Positions 11,738-25,043 are shown, counted from the stretch's first letter. The stretch: DNA of 64,000 nucleotides from Anagrus nilaparvatae (GCA_022575985.1 JAKSXM010000014.1:26722001-26786000), one strand, 5' to 3'. Notes: generated from the letters alone by a model not told the origin. Made by a program: numbers and translations.

Positions 11738-11970
11738 AAAAGGGTGCCAGTCAAAACTCAGAACTGCTGTTTAGCAGAATCGGCACCTTTTAGATCAATT
11801 TTTTTAAAGAATAATCAATATAAAGAAAAAATTGCATATTGTAATATTAATTTTAAAAATAATTAGGTGTATTTTATAATGAAAACTTCTTTCTGTATTT
11901 CGAAATTTCTGCCTGATGCCGATTCTGCTAAACAGCAGTTCTGAGTTTCGACTGGCGCCCAGTTAAAATC
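11738..11970. mobile_element. Hairpin element with ~50-bp inverted ends
   Basis: GGTGCCAGTCAAAACTCAG and CAGAACTGCTGTTTAGCAGA at 11743-11782 recur inverted at 11914-11962 (TCTGCTAAACAGCAGTTCTG, CTGAGTTTCGACTGGCGCC). A ~130-bp AT-rich spacer separates the arms. Probably a MITE or remnant. The minus-strand 68-codon ORF overlapping it is not a gene. Confidence 0.65.
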
Positions 11971-12235
11971 CTTCAAATTTACGATTATAGATTTTTTCTT
12001 TTTATGGTAATAAAGTATACCTAATCCAAGTTTACAATAAAACGAAAAGAACTTATGTAATTTTTGCAAAATTAATATTTTTTTAACATATTTTTTGAAA
12101 AACTGAATAATTAAAATTCAATAATTACAAATAAAAATCGCCGAAAATAAAAACAAATTTATTATTATATAAAAAATGCGAATGTACAACTAACAAAGTC
12201 AACTTTGAAAACCAAAATATTATGAGAGATTTCAA

Positions 12236-12403
12236 ATGAGTAAATTTAATAATGAATACAACATAAAATACAACCTGTTGAAAGAATTAAAAACAATAAA
12301 TGAACGTCGTATATTTTCTATATTAAATACACAAAGAGAAGAACTACAAGTATTAAAATATCAAAACTTATTGAATATAAATAAAAAGGGTGAAACCAAT
12401 TAA
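12236..12403 (+). CDS. Hypothetical 55-residue small ORF
   Basis: ATG to TAA encodes 55 residues starting MSKFNNEYNIKYNLLKELK. It is rich in Glu, Lys, Arg, Leu and Gln, unlike the Phe/Ile/Tyr-heavy chance frames around it, and its middle part could form an amphipathic helix. The frame is open nine codons further upstream. No Kozak context, splice partner or homologue is recognised. It may be a small gene, an exon, or a remnant of a mobile element; chance is also possible. Confidence 0.25.
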   Translation: MSKFNNEYNIKYNLLKELKTINERRIFSILNTQREELQVLKYQNLLNINKKGETN

Positions 12404-15400
12404 AACTGACAAATGCTTCATGATTAACTCCTCAATTACTTCTTTTCCCTTTTCGATATTTCCGGCAAACAAAAATATTGAGAGAGAGAATGAAAATTAA
12501 ACAAAGAATTATAAAATCCTCTTTTAACGAACATGTTATTGACATATATAAAATTGCGCACATTAAAAATGGCGTCATAGTTTCATTTACAAATCAATAA
12601 TGGAGCATATCATAGGGACCATGACAACAGACTTATATATACCTTACCCCTTTCTCCTTTAGTCGCCTTGGGACACGCCGCGTCTCACAATTAACCCTGA
12701 CGTAAGCAAGGGTTGTCCAATATATATATATATTTATTGAAACCTAAGTAGTCGTGCGTATCTTTGAAAACCCCTACCAATGGATTCAGTTACAATACGT
12801 CACATATTATATCAACCCTTTTCTAAGCTCCTTATTATTATGTATATTGAATATTAATATTTAGAACTTTAGGGACTTCCGATCTTTTGGTTAAATTATT
12901 TTTAGCCTGTAATATCTGACAAAAGAATTTTTTTGATTGAAAATATTTTATTATTCATTTCCTTTTTATCTTTTTTTATATTTAATTATATTTGAATTAT
13001 TTATAGTGTTAAAAGTATTTATAAGTTTGTAAATTAAAAGCCAAAGGCAAATTATTTATATAAAAGAACATCTTAACTTTTTATATATACATGGTATATG
13101 TTAGATGTATAAACAAACATATAAAATGAAAAATTTCTTCTTTCTTTATATATTTATAAAAAAAAAAAAATTAAATTTTCAATCTTATATAAAAGATCTT
13201 GAGGAAATTGCAACTCGTCACGATTATACACGCAATATAATGTTAGAAACAGAGAAAACTATAGTAATATAAATTTATATATGGATTATTTTATGTTAAC
13301 TGATTTATTTTGAATTTTTTGTTTGTTTTATGAGCTAAAATATTTATCAAGTGAATAAAACGCCTCAAACTGTTACTATAGTTCGATGGGAAAATTCTGA
13401 CACTTTGGATCTGATAAAAGCTTCCAAAATGACTCTGAAAAAATATATTTTTCATCGTATGTCTATAGATTTGATGAGCGGGTTAATTGAGAAATAATTA
13501 GATCATAAAAATTTTTGGAACCTACATTCGTATTCCTAATTTTTTGTTACATTTAGTGTTTTGGAAAGCGTTACAAATTTACCAGGTCCCTAACTTGCCC
13601 TAATAACCCCACCAAATAATACCCTATATCTCACTTCATAGGTCATGGAAAGGCCAGGTGTAACAGGGGCCAGCAAGAATTTATAAAATACCTAACAAAT
13701 ATGCTATTTAGAATTGAGAATAGGATATTTTCCTAAATTTGAATACTTTAATTAAGCCAGGTTTAGTCAATTATTCTACTTTTGATTAAACTGCAATCGA
13801 CATGCATTTTTATGGTATCATATTGCCAAAATTATGATTGGAGATATTTTCTGGTCATTTAGGAAATAATTTTGCCCATTTAAAAATTGGAATTTCTAAC
13901 TGGAAGTCAGATAGCATAAAATAACCCATATATATTTGTAAATGTGTAAGTAAATTTTTTTCAGGACATATAAAATAAAAAAATATGTAAAAAAATATAA
14001 ATACATACATGTATATTTACATACACGCGCGTGAAATGAATCGAACGACTTGTCTTATCCTTTAGATGTTTTTTTCCATATACATGTATGTTGAAGATGC
14101 AATATAACCAAATATATATAAATATAGCGGTGCGAAATCAAAGTACACACATAGTACACGAAAAAAAAAGGAAAAATAAAACTTTGGTTACATCGTCGTT
14201 ATTATACATATATAAGAATCTTTTCAACACATAGTTTTTATATGAACATGTATTTGGTCGCATATTTTTTGATATAAAGACCCGATTTACGCGAGTATAT
14301 GCGGTATTTCCGACGCCTACTTGAATGAATATATAAATATGTGTATATTATAAGCGACCTTGATGTACGGTGTAAAATAATTTTGCTTTTCTTTTTATTA
14401 ATGTAACACCGATTTTATTGTATGATTAATGTGAGAATAATTTATAAAAATTGGTGTTTTTTGTCTTATGGTGCTTATATTTTTTATTGCACGTTCAATT
14501 TTTCGTCTTTTTTTATTATTGTTGTTATTAAGTACTAAAGTCAATGGAAATTTAATGTAAACAAATTTGATTTATTGATAAAAGAGCAGATGGGTAATTT
14601 ATAATCAGAATAAAAAGACGTACGATATATATTGAGATTTTATGGTAAAATATAAACCTATATCAAAGTTAACTTGTTCATTTACGGTGTGTACAATGTA
14701 ACATACATTCATGCTTAAAACATAAATAAAAGAAAATAATTTTACAGTTTAGACTTCTTCAAGAGAGTTTTAAAGTGACTAAAAAGTAATTATGGACTTT
14801 CCTGCAAGCTCAAAATCTTTTCTTGAAATAAAATAAAATTTTGGTACTAATTATTATTTTGAAATATCAGGCAATATTTTAAGCAGAAAGCACCAAATTT
14901 GCTTGGGCACTCATATTTGCTCATGATAATATGCTTTGTGATTCAGGATAATTTTTGTACTAAAGTCTAGCTTCAAAAAAAGTTTTTTGTTTGTTTTTTT
15001 TTTACTTTTTTGTCAAAATTCCCATTACCCTGGTTTGATCTTTATAAGTAATTTAAATTTCGTCAAAATCACCAAAAAATATAAATAGATTCAATTTTAT
15101 AATATATCATTTTAACTTCATTTTCCTATAATATAGCAATGAACACTTTAAAATAAATCGCAAAAATTGAAAAAGTTATGATATTTCTTTTATTAAACTT
15201 TCACACGTATTACAATATTTAAGACAAGAGACTGACAATATAAAGCCGACAAAGTACATGAACAATATATGATGAGCTAGTTATATGACCTGTCGATATA
15301 CAATAATATAATAGATAATAAACATATACTAGTATTGCACGATTTTCAAAAAATTACAACAATACGAGACTTTTATTGTAGAATAACACGTCTTTTTTAC

Positions 15401-18400
15401 TTCTTGAAAAAAGTTTATTGAATTTGTGTCTCTTCAATTCTCATGAGCATTGTATTTTTTTTTAAAGTACAAAAAATGTATCTTTATTTTTCCTGGATTT
15501 TATTGCAAAGTAGTTGATATAAGACAAAAATAGAAAAATATAGCATGTCTAAGACTATCGTCGCCTAGCATCCAAAGCTAAAATTGATTTTTATGGTTTT
15601 AAATTGAGGTTTTTAACTTTTTAGTTACGTTACATTTTGATCATTTTGAACGTTTAACATTAAATAGAACTTGAATTCAGGACAGAATTGGGGATTATTA
15701 TTATTATGACGAGGGAGCCACCTTAATTCAGTATATTTCTAAATATTTCTTTTGGATTATTTTTGGAATGTGCAATTCCCTTCTAAACTGCATCTTTCCT
15801 CCACTTTAGGAAAAATATCAAAACAAAATTTGGGGCAAGGGTAAAATCCTCCTGAACCCTCTGGCTACACACCTGTGAATTGTATTATAGATTCTAATAG
15901 AATACTTTAATTTTAAAATATAGAATTTTTTCAAAATTCATAATTGATTAGTTTAATATTTTTGAAACTGAATTATTAACATTTCAATTAAAAATAAAAG
16001 CCTTTATTTCCATATCACAAAAAACAATTTTTTGGAATTTTTTCGCTCGTTGTTCAAAATTATAGATTTAATGAATTTTTGCGAACGCAGCACTATTTTT
16101 TGAAGCAAAGCACAGTTAAAATTAACTTTTGGTACATTTTAATACCCTTTTCCTAGAAATCTTCCTTAAAACAGAAATTTCTTCTTTAAATTAATAGTGT
16201 TTGCTATAGTTATAAAAGGGACAAATTGGGTTAGATAAATAAAGGGTTCGACAATATAAAATTAAATTTTTGATACTTTGAAAGAATAATTAAATATTTT
16301 TGTTGGTTCTATAAAATAAAGAATAGATAGTTCAAAAAAAGAATTTTTATAAAATATAAATTATTTTTATTGCACTGTCAGTACAAACCCATAGAAAAAA
16401 ATTGGATAATTTTCATCAAAAAAAAAAAAAAAAATTAAATATTTCATGCTTTTTACTCAACTATATAAATTAAATTTTTATTTTTATAAACATCCTATTT
16501 TACAAGCTGTTGTCAATATTCGAGAAAATATAGTTTTTTTGAAATAAAAATTTTTTAAATACTTTTAGCATATGGTGACTGAAAAATTGTATTTATATAT
16601 TTATAATCAAAGTCTTTTTTTATTTGATCTTTTTTTTTATATTTTATTATTAAATTAAATACTTTATAAAAGTTTTACGTCATTCTTTAAAGTAAATCAA
16701 TATATAACATCAAAGTAAAATGATTTTTTTTTTTATAAACTATTTTCATTCATCATTGTATTTTTTAGTAATAAAAAAATAATAAAAGGGCGTGATGATT
16801 GATTATTTTGAAAAAGAAAAAATTTTTTAAACGATAAAAATTTCATTTTTGTAAAAGAATTTTCATTTTATTAAATATTGTTTTGAGTTTTTATCAAATT
16901 GTATGCATAACTTAATTTAGAAATGAAAAAAACAGGCTGAAGGACAATTTTTTTTGTTTCGAAAAATGTAAAATTAAAAAATTTTAATTACCTATAAATT
17001 CTCTTAACTTCGAATGAATACCATAACTTATTTAGATATTTAACATTTAGGCATTTTTCTATTTGGGTATCTACAAATAAAGATAGCTATTTCTCAACCT
17101 AAAATGAACTATTTAAATTGATATAAATAAAAATATTCCAAGTTATGAAATTGCAGTTATTATTTTAGACAAGCTCTGTAATTTGTTTGTCATTGAATTT
17201 TGTCCAGAAGACTACAAAATTGCTTCAAAAAAGTTTTTTTCTCGATAAAACAATTAAAATTTTAAAAATAAGTATTTTATTGCTAAACCATAAAACCAAT
17301 ATTAGATAAAATAATAATTTTATACAAATATTATGCATTTACGAACAATTGCAGCATAAAAGTTTTACCTACAACCAAATAAAATTTGCACAAAAAAAAT
17401 ATTTATTTAAAAATTCCTTTTTTTGTTAAGTACCCAAAATTATAAAAATTGTATAAACAGTAGTAAATTCATATATAACCATATTAGTATATAGACAATA
17501 ATTATTATTTTAATTTATGGTTCGATAGTTATAATAAGTCATGTATAAAATTATTTAATTAAGACAATACATAGACACATAATGCACATATATTGTAATA
17601 CCAATTATTATTACTCTGCGTAAGTGACCCGCTTAATTTATATATGTACAGTGTGTACAAACATAGTCATATATATATATTTTAGTTTAAAATTTCAAAA
17701 TTACCTGTGTGATGATGATAAATGATTATACATTTATATGGATTCACGTTTCAATAAACTTCAAATTACATTATTTATATAATATTTATTAGTTATTTGA
17801 ATTAAAAAATATAAAAATTTGAATATTTTGCACTTTTAGGTATACTTATTTTTTTAAATTATTTTCACAAGCTTTATGCATATATGTAAATAAAGTAATA
17901 TTTTTTTTAGTATGTGTAATTCTCATTTTTGTAATACATATATATTAGCCTTGAAATTATATTTAAAAATAGGTGTAAGATTTTAGATTTTGGGAGCAAG
18001 CTTTTAATATTACTGTGGGCAAAATATTTAAAAATAACTGAAAAATTTTAGATTTGGGGTACGAATTTTTAATATTTATTATGGAGGAAAATATTTGAAA
18101 ATAGGTGAAGATTTCAATTTTTCCTAATTTAGAAAAAATCTCAGTGTATGATTTAGCCCAAAAATTTTTTTGACTATATTATATTTTAGGTCCGGAAATT
18201 TTGTTTATTTAATGCTTGAAAATCAAAGTTTGTTTGAGCAAGATGTTGCAGAAAATCCAATAAAGCCCAAAATTTTTTTGAAAAAGGTCCGTATAATTAC
18301 AGTTTTGAATCGAAAGCTTCTTTGCCAACATTAAACCTGAAAAACTCGAAGCAAAAAACCTGAAATTTTGGGTAACTGATCCGACATATTTGCACATGCC

Positions 18401-19361
18401 TAGTCTTCATTAATTAAAGAAATATTATTTGATGGCGTGTTAAAATAAAAAAATTGTAAATAAATTGTACTCGATATTTTGTCTAAAAATTTTTGTGTCA
18501 AATCGCAATTTGCATTATTTTTTGGTATCGAGCCTTTGTAAGAATTTTAAAAATAAAGTCAAGCCGAGTATGTATCTACTTTTTTGCAGTTAATATATTT
18601 TTCGTTTATCAAGATTTGCAGGTGCGTATATGTAAAATCGTCGTAAAAGTCAATAGTTGTTGACAGGAGTATAAAATAAATTGCTCTATACAAAACTTTT
18701 CTCCTAGTTAACATATTTATAAACAATATATAATGTAAATAAAAATATTTTTTTTTCTATTTTTTTTATTCAAATTTTATAGATTTATACAAGTAAAAAT
18801 TTGTTTTACAGATATTTTATAATTTTAAATTTATGTACTTACATTTATATATATAGAATTCAATGCAAGATACATGGAAGATATTTTAATCGATTAAAGA
18901 AAATAATTTTACTGCAAATGTTGGAAATATTTTCAAGTAATACAATTTTTTTTATGAATAATTTGTATTTTTTTAAATAAAAATCTTCCCATGGTGGTCT
19001 AAGATTAAATGATTTTTCGACGTATTTGTAAAAAAGTGCAGCAAGGGTCTGTACGTACTTGATATTAGAACTGCCCTGATAATTTTTTGCCAAACTCATG
19101 TTTTCCTAATTTGTCGAAACCACTATTTCTACTTCCTAATGAATAGAGCATGTGTTATTTGGTTGGTTACTTGGTATAAATATTAAATTTTATAATATTC
19201 GCAAAACATCTCTCGAAACATCTAATAAGATTTAAGCTTTCACTGTGGATAAAATTTTATTTTCTCAAAAATTTTGTAAATTCTTGTGCCTTTAGGACTT
19301 TAGATTTCTTACACTGTGACTGATTTTTATTTATTCACTCATACCTCTAAGATCAATTATT
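12404..19361. other. Long AT-rich gene-free stretch
   Basis: About 7 kb without a supportable gene. A slightly GC-richer patch lies at 12640-12720 ('cgccttgggacacgccgcg') of unknown nature, followed by a TA run at 12720-12733. Near 14020-14100 there are mirrored 'tacatgtat' motifs. At 18160-18400 a segment resembles the right end of the hAT-like family (GGGTAACTGATCCGACAT ... GCACATGCCTAG). No splice-linked exons are recognised. Confidence 0.45.
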
Positions 19362-19399
19362 TTTCTCGCAAACGAAATGTGTTTGTGAGTATATATAAG
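19362..19399 (+). promoter_or_regulatory. PSE-like + TATA module, copy 3
   Basis: TTTCTCGCAAACGAAATGTG is followed by TATATATAAG. The spacing from CTCGCA (19365) to TATATAAG (19392) is 27 nt. A U6-like start near 19420 would meet TTTTT at 19433-19437 after only about 15 nt. Either this copy is dead, it makes a very short RNA, or termination is not at this tract. Confidence 0.55.
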
Positions 19400-19571
19400 A
19401 AATCAATAAGAAGTGAATTACTGATTGCATACTTTTTAAATATCTAGTATTTTTATATTTATATTATTTTTACTGTAGAATTAAACATCTATTAATTTTG
19501 GATTTTGATCATTTGATGAAATAAATTATAATAAATTAAAATTATTAATTCCATTGTTTTGAAATAGCAAG

Positions 19572-19660
19572 TTTTCTTGTCAGTGGCCAGAAAGCACGTA
19601 TTTCCCGGCAGCAGTGCGATTCGAAAATACGTGTGTTTCTAGCCTCTGACGAAGAAAAAT
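19572..19660. mobile_element. Short palindromic repeat, inverted copy at 52099-52187
   Basis: TTTTCTTGTCAGTGGCCAG ... TCTAGCCTCTGACGAAGAAAA forms a near-palindrome of ~89 bp with an AATACGT motif in each arm. The same sequence recurs inverted at 52099-52187 with few differences. Its G+C content is higher than its surroundings. It is a small MITE or the end of one. Confidence 0.7.
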
Positions 19661-19685
19661 TATGTATTTGGCCTCGGCCGTAAAA

Positions 19686-19732
19686 AAAGAATGACCCAGA
19701 TCGCAGTTTACGTGCGATCTGGGCCATTCTTT
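19686..19732. repeat. Near-perfect 20-bp hairpin
   Basis: AAAGAATGACCCAGATCGCA, a 7-nt loop GTTTACG, then TGCGATCTGGGCCATTCTTT: 19 of 20 positions pair. The stem is GC-rich in an AT-rich region. It is too compact for a usual animal miRNA precursor, and no known miRNA seed is recognised. It may be an inner part of the neighbouring palindromic element. Confidence 0.6.
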
Positions 19733-19804
19733 ATTTTTGCAGCCTAGGATAAAAATATACTATTTAAATAATGTGTTATATTAGTATAAAAAAAGTTTAA
19801 ATAG

Positions 19805-19849
19805 TTTTACTCTGAAGATGAGACAAGAGTCTCGAAACGCGTCGGTATA
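19805..19849 (+). ncRNA. Hammerhead-ribozyme-like motif, copy 1
   Basis: The core CTGAAGA at 19812-19818 fits CUGANGA. It is followed by a 5-bp stem (GAGAC-AAGA-GTCTC), then GAAAC, a minimal ACG/CGU stem and GUC. Sequence upstream (TTTTACT) can pair with sequence after GUC (GGTATA) to make stem I. One extra nucleotide (T19819) lies between the CUGANGA core and stem II, which may prevent cleavage. Minimal type-I hammerheads of this kind are known from Penelope-like retroelements. No reverse-transcriptase remnant is seen nearby. Confidence 0.4.
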
Positions 19850-19850
19850 G

Positions 19851-22561
19851 ACGAGTTAACGAAGTCACACACGGTGGATAATACTTAGGTAATTTTTTAT
19901 TATTATTCCATCACCATTCACGCAAATTGTAACCAAATTAATAAAGCTATTAAAAAAAATAATGAATTTTTTAAAGATTAAAACATGTATAACAGTAATA
20001 TCTTACATACTCACACAATATTACAAATATATAGTTCTGTTCTCTTTAAAATTGCTTAAAGCAGATCAAGTATTGCAAAATATATACCAAAGAAACTACT
20101 ACTGCTCCCAGAGGGCAGGAGGTTATAATATGATGTTCCACAAATTATTACAAACATTTAAGATATTATATAAAGTAAATTATCTCTTATAAGAAAATTA
20201 AAAAATAAATTTTTTATTTATTTAAATAATAAATATATATATATACATATATAACTTTATTATTTTAGATTATCTATTAATAATTTAAAAGAACAATAGA
20301 TTTTATGCATTTTAGCAAATTTAATAAATATTTTTTATATTTTATCTAACTAGACTAGTAATATATATAGTAAATTAAAAAGATAACTTGAAATGTTATG
20401 AAAATTTAATTTGAAATTTTTTTTTCAAAATATAATTGCGAAATTTTTTTTAATTTAATTTTTATTGTTCAGTTTTAAAGTTTCGTAAATCAATTTTTTT
20501 TAAATTTTAATAACTAAGATATCAAATATACATCAGAAGCATAGAAATTTGATTATACAATTCATTCTTCTTCAATAATTAAATTTGATGTTTTGTAATT
20601 TTTCATGTTACACCAAAAGCCATGAGAAAATATAAAATAGGACCTTTTTTTAAAATGATCTTGTCTCCAAAAATGATGGCGGGGTATTAGATTCAAATGT
20701 AACTTCAAGATAGAGGGGATAAAAATAAGGGTAGGGATTTGCCAGTAGAGTGACATTTTCTGCGTGTCACGCGTCGCATAAAATAGACTCCGCCCACAAT
20801 TTTATTGTATACTGTACCTACTTGGAGACAAATAAGGACAATTTAATATCAACTGTCATGTCATTCGTCGAGACTTGGTAGCATCCTCTCGAGCATCCTA
20901 TTGTCATTTTCCATGAGTAATACGAAGGGTAGGAAAATTATTTTAGCAGCTAATTTTTTACTGGCAATTGAATAAATTTAATTGCATAAATTTTTGTTAT
21001 TTTATACTACTATTGTTATTGTTACTTTTATTATAATAAAAAGGAAATCGATGGACCGAACGGCAACAGACGCGCGGCTGCGTCGACACTGTTACACAAA
21101 AGGATGATGGAAACACGCGGAAATGGTTCGCGCGCAAGTCGGTTTATTAACCGGAAAGATACGACCGTATCCGAAAAGATCAGATACTTACAGGATTAAC
21201 AATACAAAATCGCAAAAATTTTAGAAAAAAAATCTTATTTGCAAATGCCGACAATTCATTTAATAAATTGGCACAAAACAAATGTTAAACAATCAAACAC
21301 AACTATATATTTATATTTACATATTTGCAGATGAAAAAAATTAATTAATGTGGATTATTTTCTTTTAAGGAAATTTTAATTAGAGAAAAGCCCTTGAAAG
21401 AAAATAAATGACGTTTCAATAAATAATTAGCTGCTTTTATATTGATGTTCGGCAATAGAATTCTAAGAAGATCATAATTATCTGAATTTCTTTTATTAAG
21501 AAGCATTGTATGAATTGAGCATTGAACATCTTTTATTTCAATTCAGACCCTATTTTTTTTTAAAAGCATCAAAGAGAGCAGGTTTAGGTATCATTTACAA
21601 AATTTCTTACAATTATAATAGAAAAAAATATAGCGTCATATTTTTTTTAGGGGAAATTATTTTTAAGAAACTTATTGGCATTCAAAGAAAATTAGCCTGA
21701 GGGTTGATTTTAAAAAATTGCTTGGATTTTCAATCACCAGGTGAAATTAGTTGCCATTTACCAAAGAAATAAGATTCCGAAAATGATACATCATTATTAA
21801 TCATTTTATACGTTACACATATAAGGACATGTATTGGAGGCTAAAAATATTTTTAAAAATTAAAAAAATCAAAAAATTTAAAGAAACTGTCATTAAAATG
21901 AATATTGTACCAAAAAAGAATACAAAATCTGTTATTTTCTCTAGCACAATTCTGTCTATAAAAGATAAAATATATAATTATGCAAGTCAATTAACCATGG
22001 CATAATCGTGCAAAGTTAATATTATAAAATAATATAGGTAACAGTATAATAGCTAAAGATAGAATCATTCGATTAGAAATAAAAAATATTAAATTAAATA
22101 AAAGTGTTAAAATTAAATTTATATTATATTACAAATAATAAATTAATTTATTCCCATTATATAGAAAATTTTCAATTAAAAATCTATTAAAAAATTCTAT
22201 ATATATATTTAAATAAAGGATACACATTATATATATTTATAAATGCAAATATATATTGATTATTTGATTGAAAAGGAAACATGTCAAGTAGAATGACTCG
22301 AAGATAGATAGTATATTTACATTTCACCTCGGCTATGCAAATTTTTTAAATAGACTTATTATTAGTTTTATGTTACTTTTCTAAGTAATTATTTATATTA
22401 TATTAAGGCAAGTTATCAACCCTAGTTATCTTGAAACTTTTTAAAATATACGTTCTGGTACAGTTAGAGAGTTTCGAAGATTCGAAGTGAAAAGTTCCAA
22501 TTTTTTTGGGCATTAATTTAAAATTTTTCGTAATTTTTTCAAAACTTAGTAAAAAGACACA
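19851..22561. other. Gene-free stretch with one GC-rich patch
   Basis: Apart from the patch at 21055-21190 this is AT-rich non-coding DNA with TA runs near 20235-20250. TTGTCTCCAA at 20662 and TTGGAGACAA at 20822 are mutually inverted, hinting at an old TIR element of about 170 bp. No gene is supported. Confidence 0.4.
21055..21190. other. CpG-containing GC-rich island of unknown function
   Basis: About 135 bp of clearly higher G+C with many CpG dinucleotides (ACAGACGCGCGGCTGCGTCG, TTCGCGCGCAAGTCGG) inside very AT-rich DNA. It is followed by CTTACAG|G at 21188, which could be a splice acceptor on plus or, read in reverse, a CCT|GTAAGT donor on minus. It could be a promoter or untranslated exon of a gene outside the window, or an inserted element. 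No protein frame stands out. Confidence 0.35.
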
Positions 22562-22907
22562 CACTATAAAAAGTAACTTTCTTAGATTTGCAAAAAAAAT
22601 AGAATATTTTCAAAAAATTAATAATTTTTCGAAAAAAATCGTAAATTTACTAAATTTAGTATATTAACTAAAAATTTGAGTATTTCCAATTTTTTTTTGT
22701 AAATTCACGAGAAAAATTGATAATTTACAATTTTTTTTCGAAAATTTACAAAAAATATTTGATAATTTACAAATATTTTCGTAAATTTACAAGAAAAAAT
22801 CGAGAATTCTCGAATTTGTTGTTAATATACTAAATTTAGTAAATTTACGATTATTTTCGAAAATATTCTATTTTTTTGTAAATCTAAGAAAGTTACTTTT
22901 TACAGTG
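22562..22907. mobile_element. CACTG-ended MITE, copy 2
   Basis: Left CACTATAAAAAGTAACTTTC and right GAAAGTTACTTTTTACAGTG, with the same palindromic interior (CGAGAATTCTCG, TACTAAATTTAGTA) as the element at 8455-8841. This copy is about 40 bp shorter and more diverged at its left end. It is non-coding. Confidence 0.8.
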
Positions 22908-25043
22908 CAGTTCTAATTGAATGAATTCAAAGTAAATAAAAAATAATATTTCTAAAATAATTTAAATTCTAAATTAGCGGGGCGGATTCCATTCGAACAT
23001 AAATTTGACCCTAATAAAATAAGTCACAAATTTCAGCAAAAAAAATTTTAGTATATATATTGCACGTGCGGAAATATATTATAGATTTTACAACATTACA
23101 CACATTTTAAGCATTTTTTTTTTATAATGCTCCAGTGAACTTATAGTCTTCATTATATAATCAAGTTTGGCGTGCGCTGCCCAGCTGTCTGTAATATTAA
23201 CAATATAAAAAAAAACAGGAGAGATGGAAATTTTTTTTAAGGTTATTTGCCTTTAAGGATTATTATTTATATAGATGCTTTGTATGTGTGTACATATATT
23301 TAAGGATTTGCTTCCTGGGTTGAGATAGACAGTGTATTATAATAATTTTTTATTGGTTTAATAAAATTTAATCATAAAATTTATTTTTTAGAGTAAAAAT
23401 TTTGAATGATATTATTTAACCATTTGATAAATGGAAGTTAAAGATTTTTAGCAAACAATAAACATTTATCAAACTGTGTAAACTCCTGAATCAGCTTCTA
23501 TGGTATAAAATATCCTTTTATATATAAATATATCTCTTATCTACTAACACACATACACCGAGAATCACACAAATATATACATGTTAAAAACAAAGTTTAA
23601 ATTCCGGCATCATGAATCTCTCTAGTCATAGAAAGAGATAGAATACATAAGGGTTAAAATTTTCTCTTATACTTTAAAAACTTACAGGTATACTATAATT
23701 GAAGAAAATCTTTTGGGTCGAACGATTTGTAGGCGTGTGTCACCATTGGCCGTAGATCGGAGACAAATTTAACCAATGACGATAAAGAGAAGGCGGCACC
23801 CACTCGTGACATTACCGAGGACTCGACCAGAGACGTCTGTCGCACTGCCGCCTTTGTCGCCACTTTAAATCCCCACTATTTTTACATTGAATTTAGTGGG
23901 GGTTTTGGAAAAGCGCATGAGGGGAAATTGGATTTTAGTGGGGATTGAGTACACCCATTCAATAAAATAGAGAAGGGGAAATCTCTTTCTCTACGTTGTA
24001 AAGTTGTTTCTTCTTTAATGTGTATTATAAGTTCAAATGCGACTGTTGCTTTTTTTTTATGTCGTTGTTTCTTTTATTTTTCTTCCTTTATTTTTTTTTT
24101 ATTGCGATATTTTTATATTATACAATGTATTGTTGTATTTTGGCCAAATAGGTATATAACAAGAAAGAAAGACAGCTCGCGCGCGCATTTTTTATAATAT
24201 TATAACTGAAGTACTAGAATTTTGAATAGAATGTTGTTTTTTCTTGTTATTTAACTCATAGTGAATTATACGTCACTTACATTTCACGGTCTTTTTTCTT
24301 TTTTTTTTATTATTCTTTTTCTTTTCATTTTCTACAAAAAAAAAAATAATAATTGTATTTGTTGTATATATACCTACTCTCTTTACAAAATTTATGAATT
24401 ATAAGTGTATTATATTCACTTTTCTTTTTTATTATATTAAAAAAAGATCTATGTAATTGTTAATTTATTTTTTTTTTGCATGTTTTTATTTCGATTTTTA
24501 ATGACATTAAAACATTTAATAGGTTCTTGAAATCAATTATATTTTTAATAAAAAGAAATTTTGTTTTTATGAAATGAACCATGACATTTATTATTAATGA
24601 CCATTATAAATATATTATTCATTTAATCAACGTCAATAGGTTTTTTTTTCTATATAAATTATTATTTATGTCAGGCAAATAATATTAATGTTTGGTTTTT
24701 AGACAATATGGTTAAGCTTCAGAATTATAATTTTTCTTATTTTAATTACAGGTTAATTTTGAGCCTAATTCGTTGGTTTTTGAACCGAAATTTTGAAAAG
24801 GTTTAGTTATCTTGTCTATTGTATTTTTAACCTACATGTATGGATGATTTCATGAAAGTTAATTAACTATACACATGATTCTTGTGATGTCGATAATTAA
24901 ATATTGATCTAAAGAACGCTAGTTGAAATTAATGATGCATAAAGACATATTGAATAGAATATTTTCATATGGGACATATGATATTTATAAAAGTCTCTTT
25001 AGATAATGGAAGATTTTCTGAAAAAATTTCACTTTATAGAAAC
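22908..25043. other. Gene-free stretch with a GC-richer island at 23715-23960
   Basis: The island (around AGGCGGCACCCACTCGTGAC and CTGCCGCCTTTGTCGCCAC) stands out from its surroundings and carries two inverted blocks, AGGCGGCA and TGCCGCCT, about 60 bp apart. CCCCACTA at 23871 and TAGTGGGG at 23895 and 23937 are also inverted. It could be a conserved regulatory region or promoter; I find no frame. The rest is AT-rich, with poly-T and a TA-rich tail. Confidence 0.4.
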
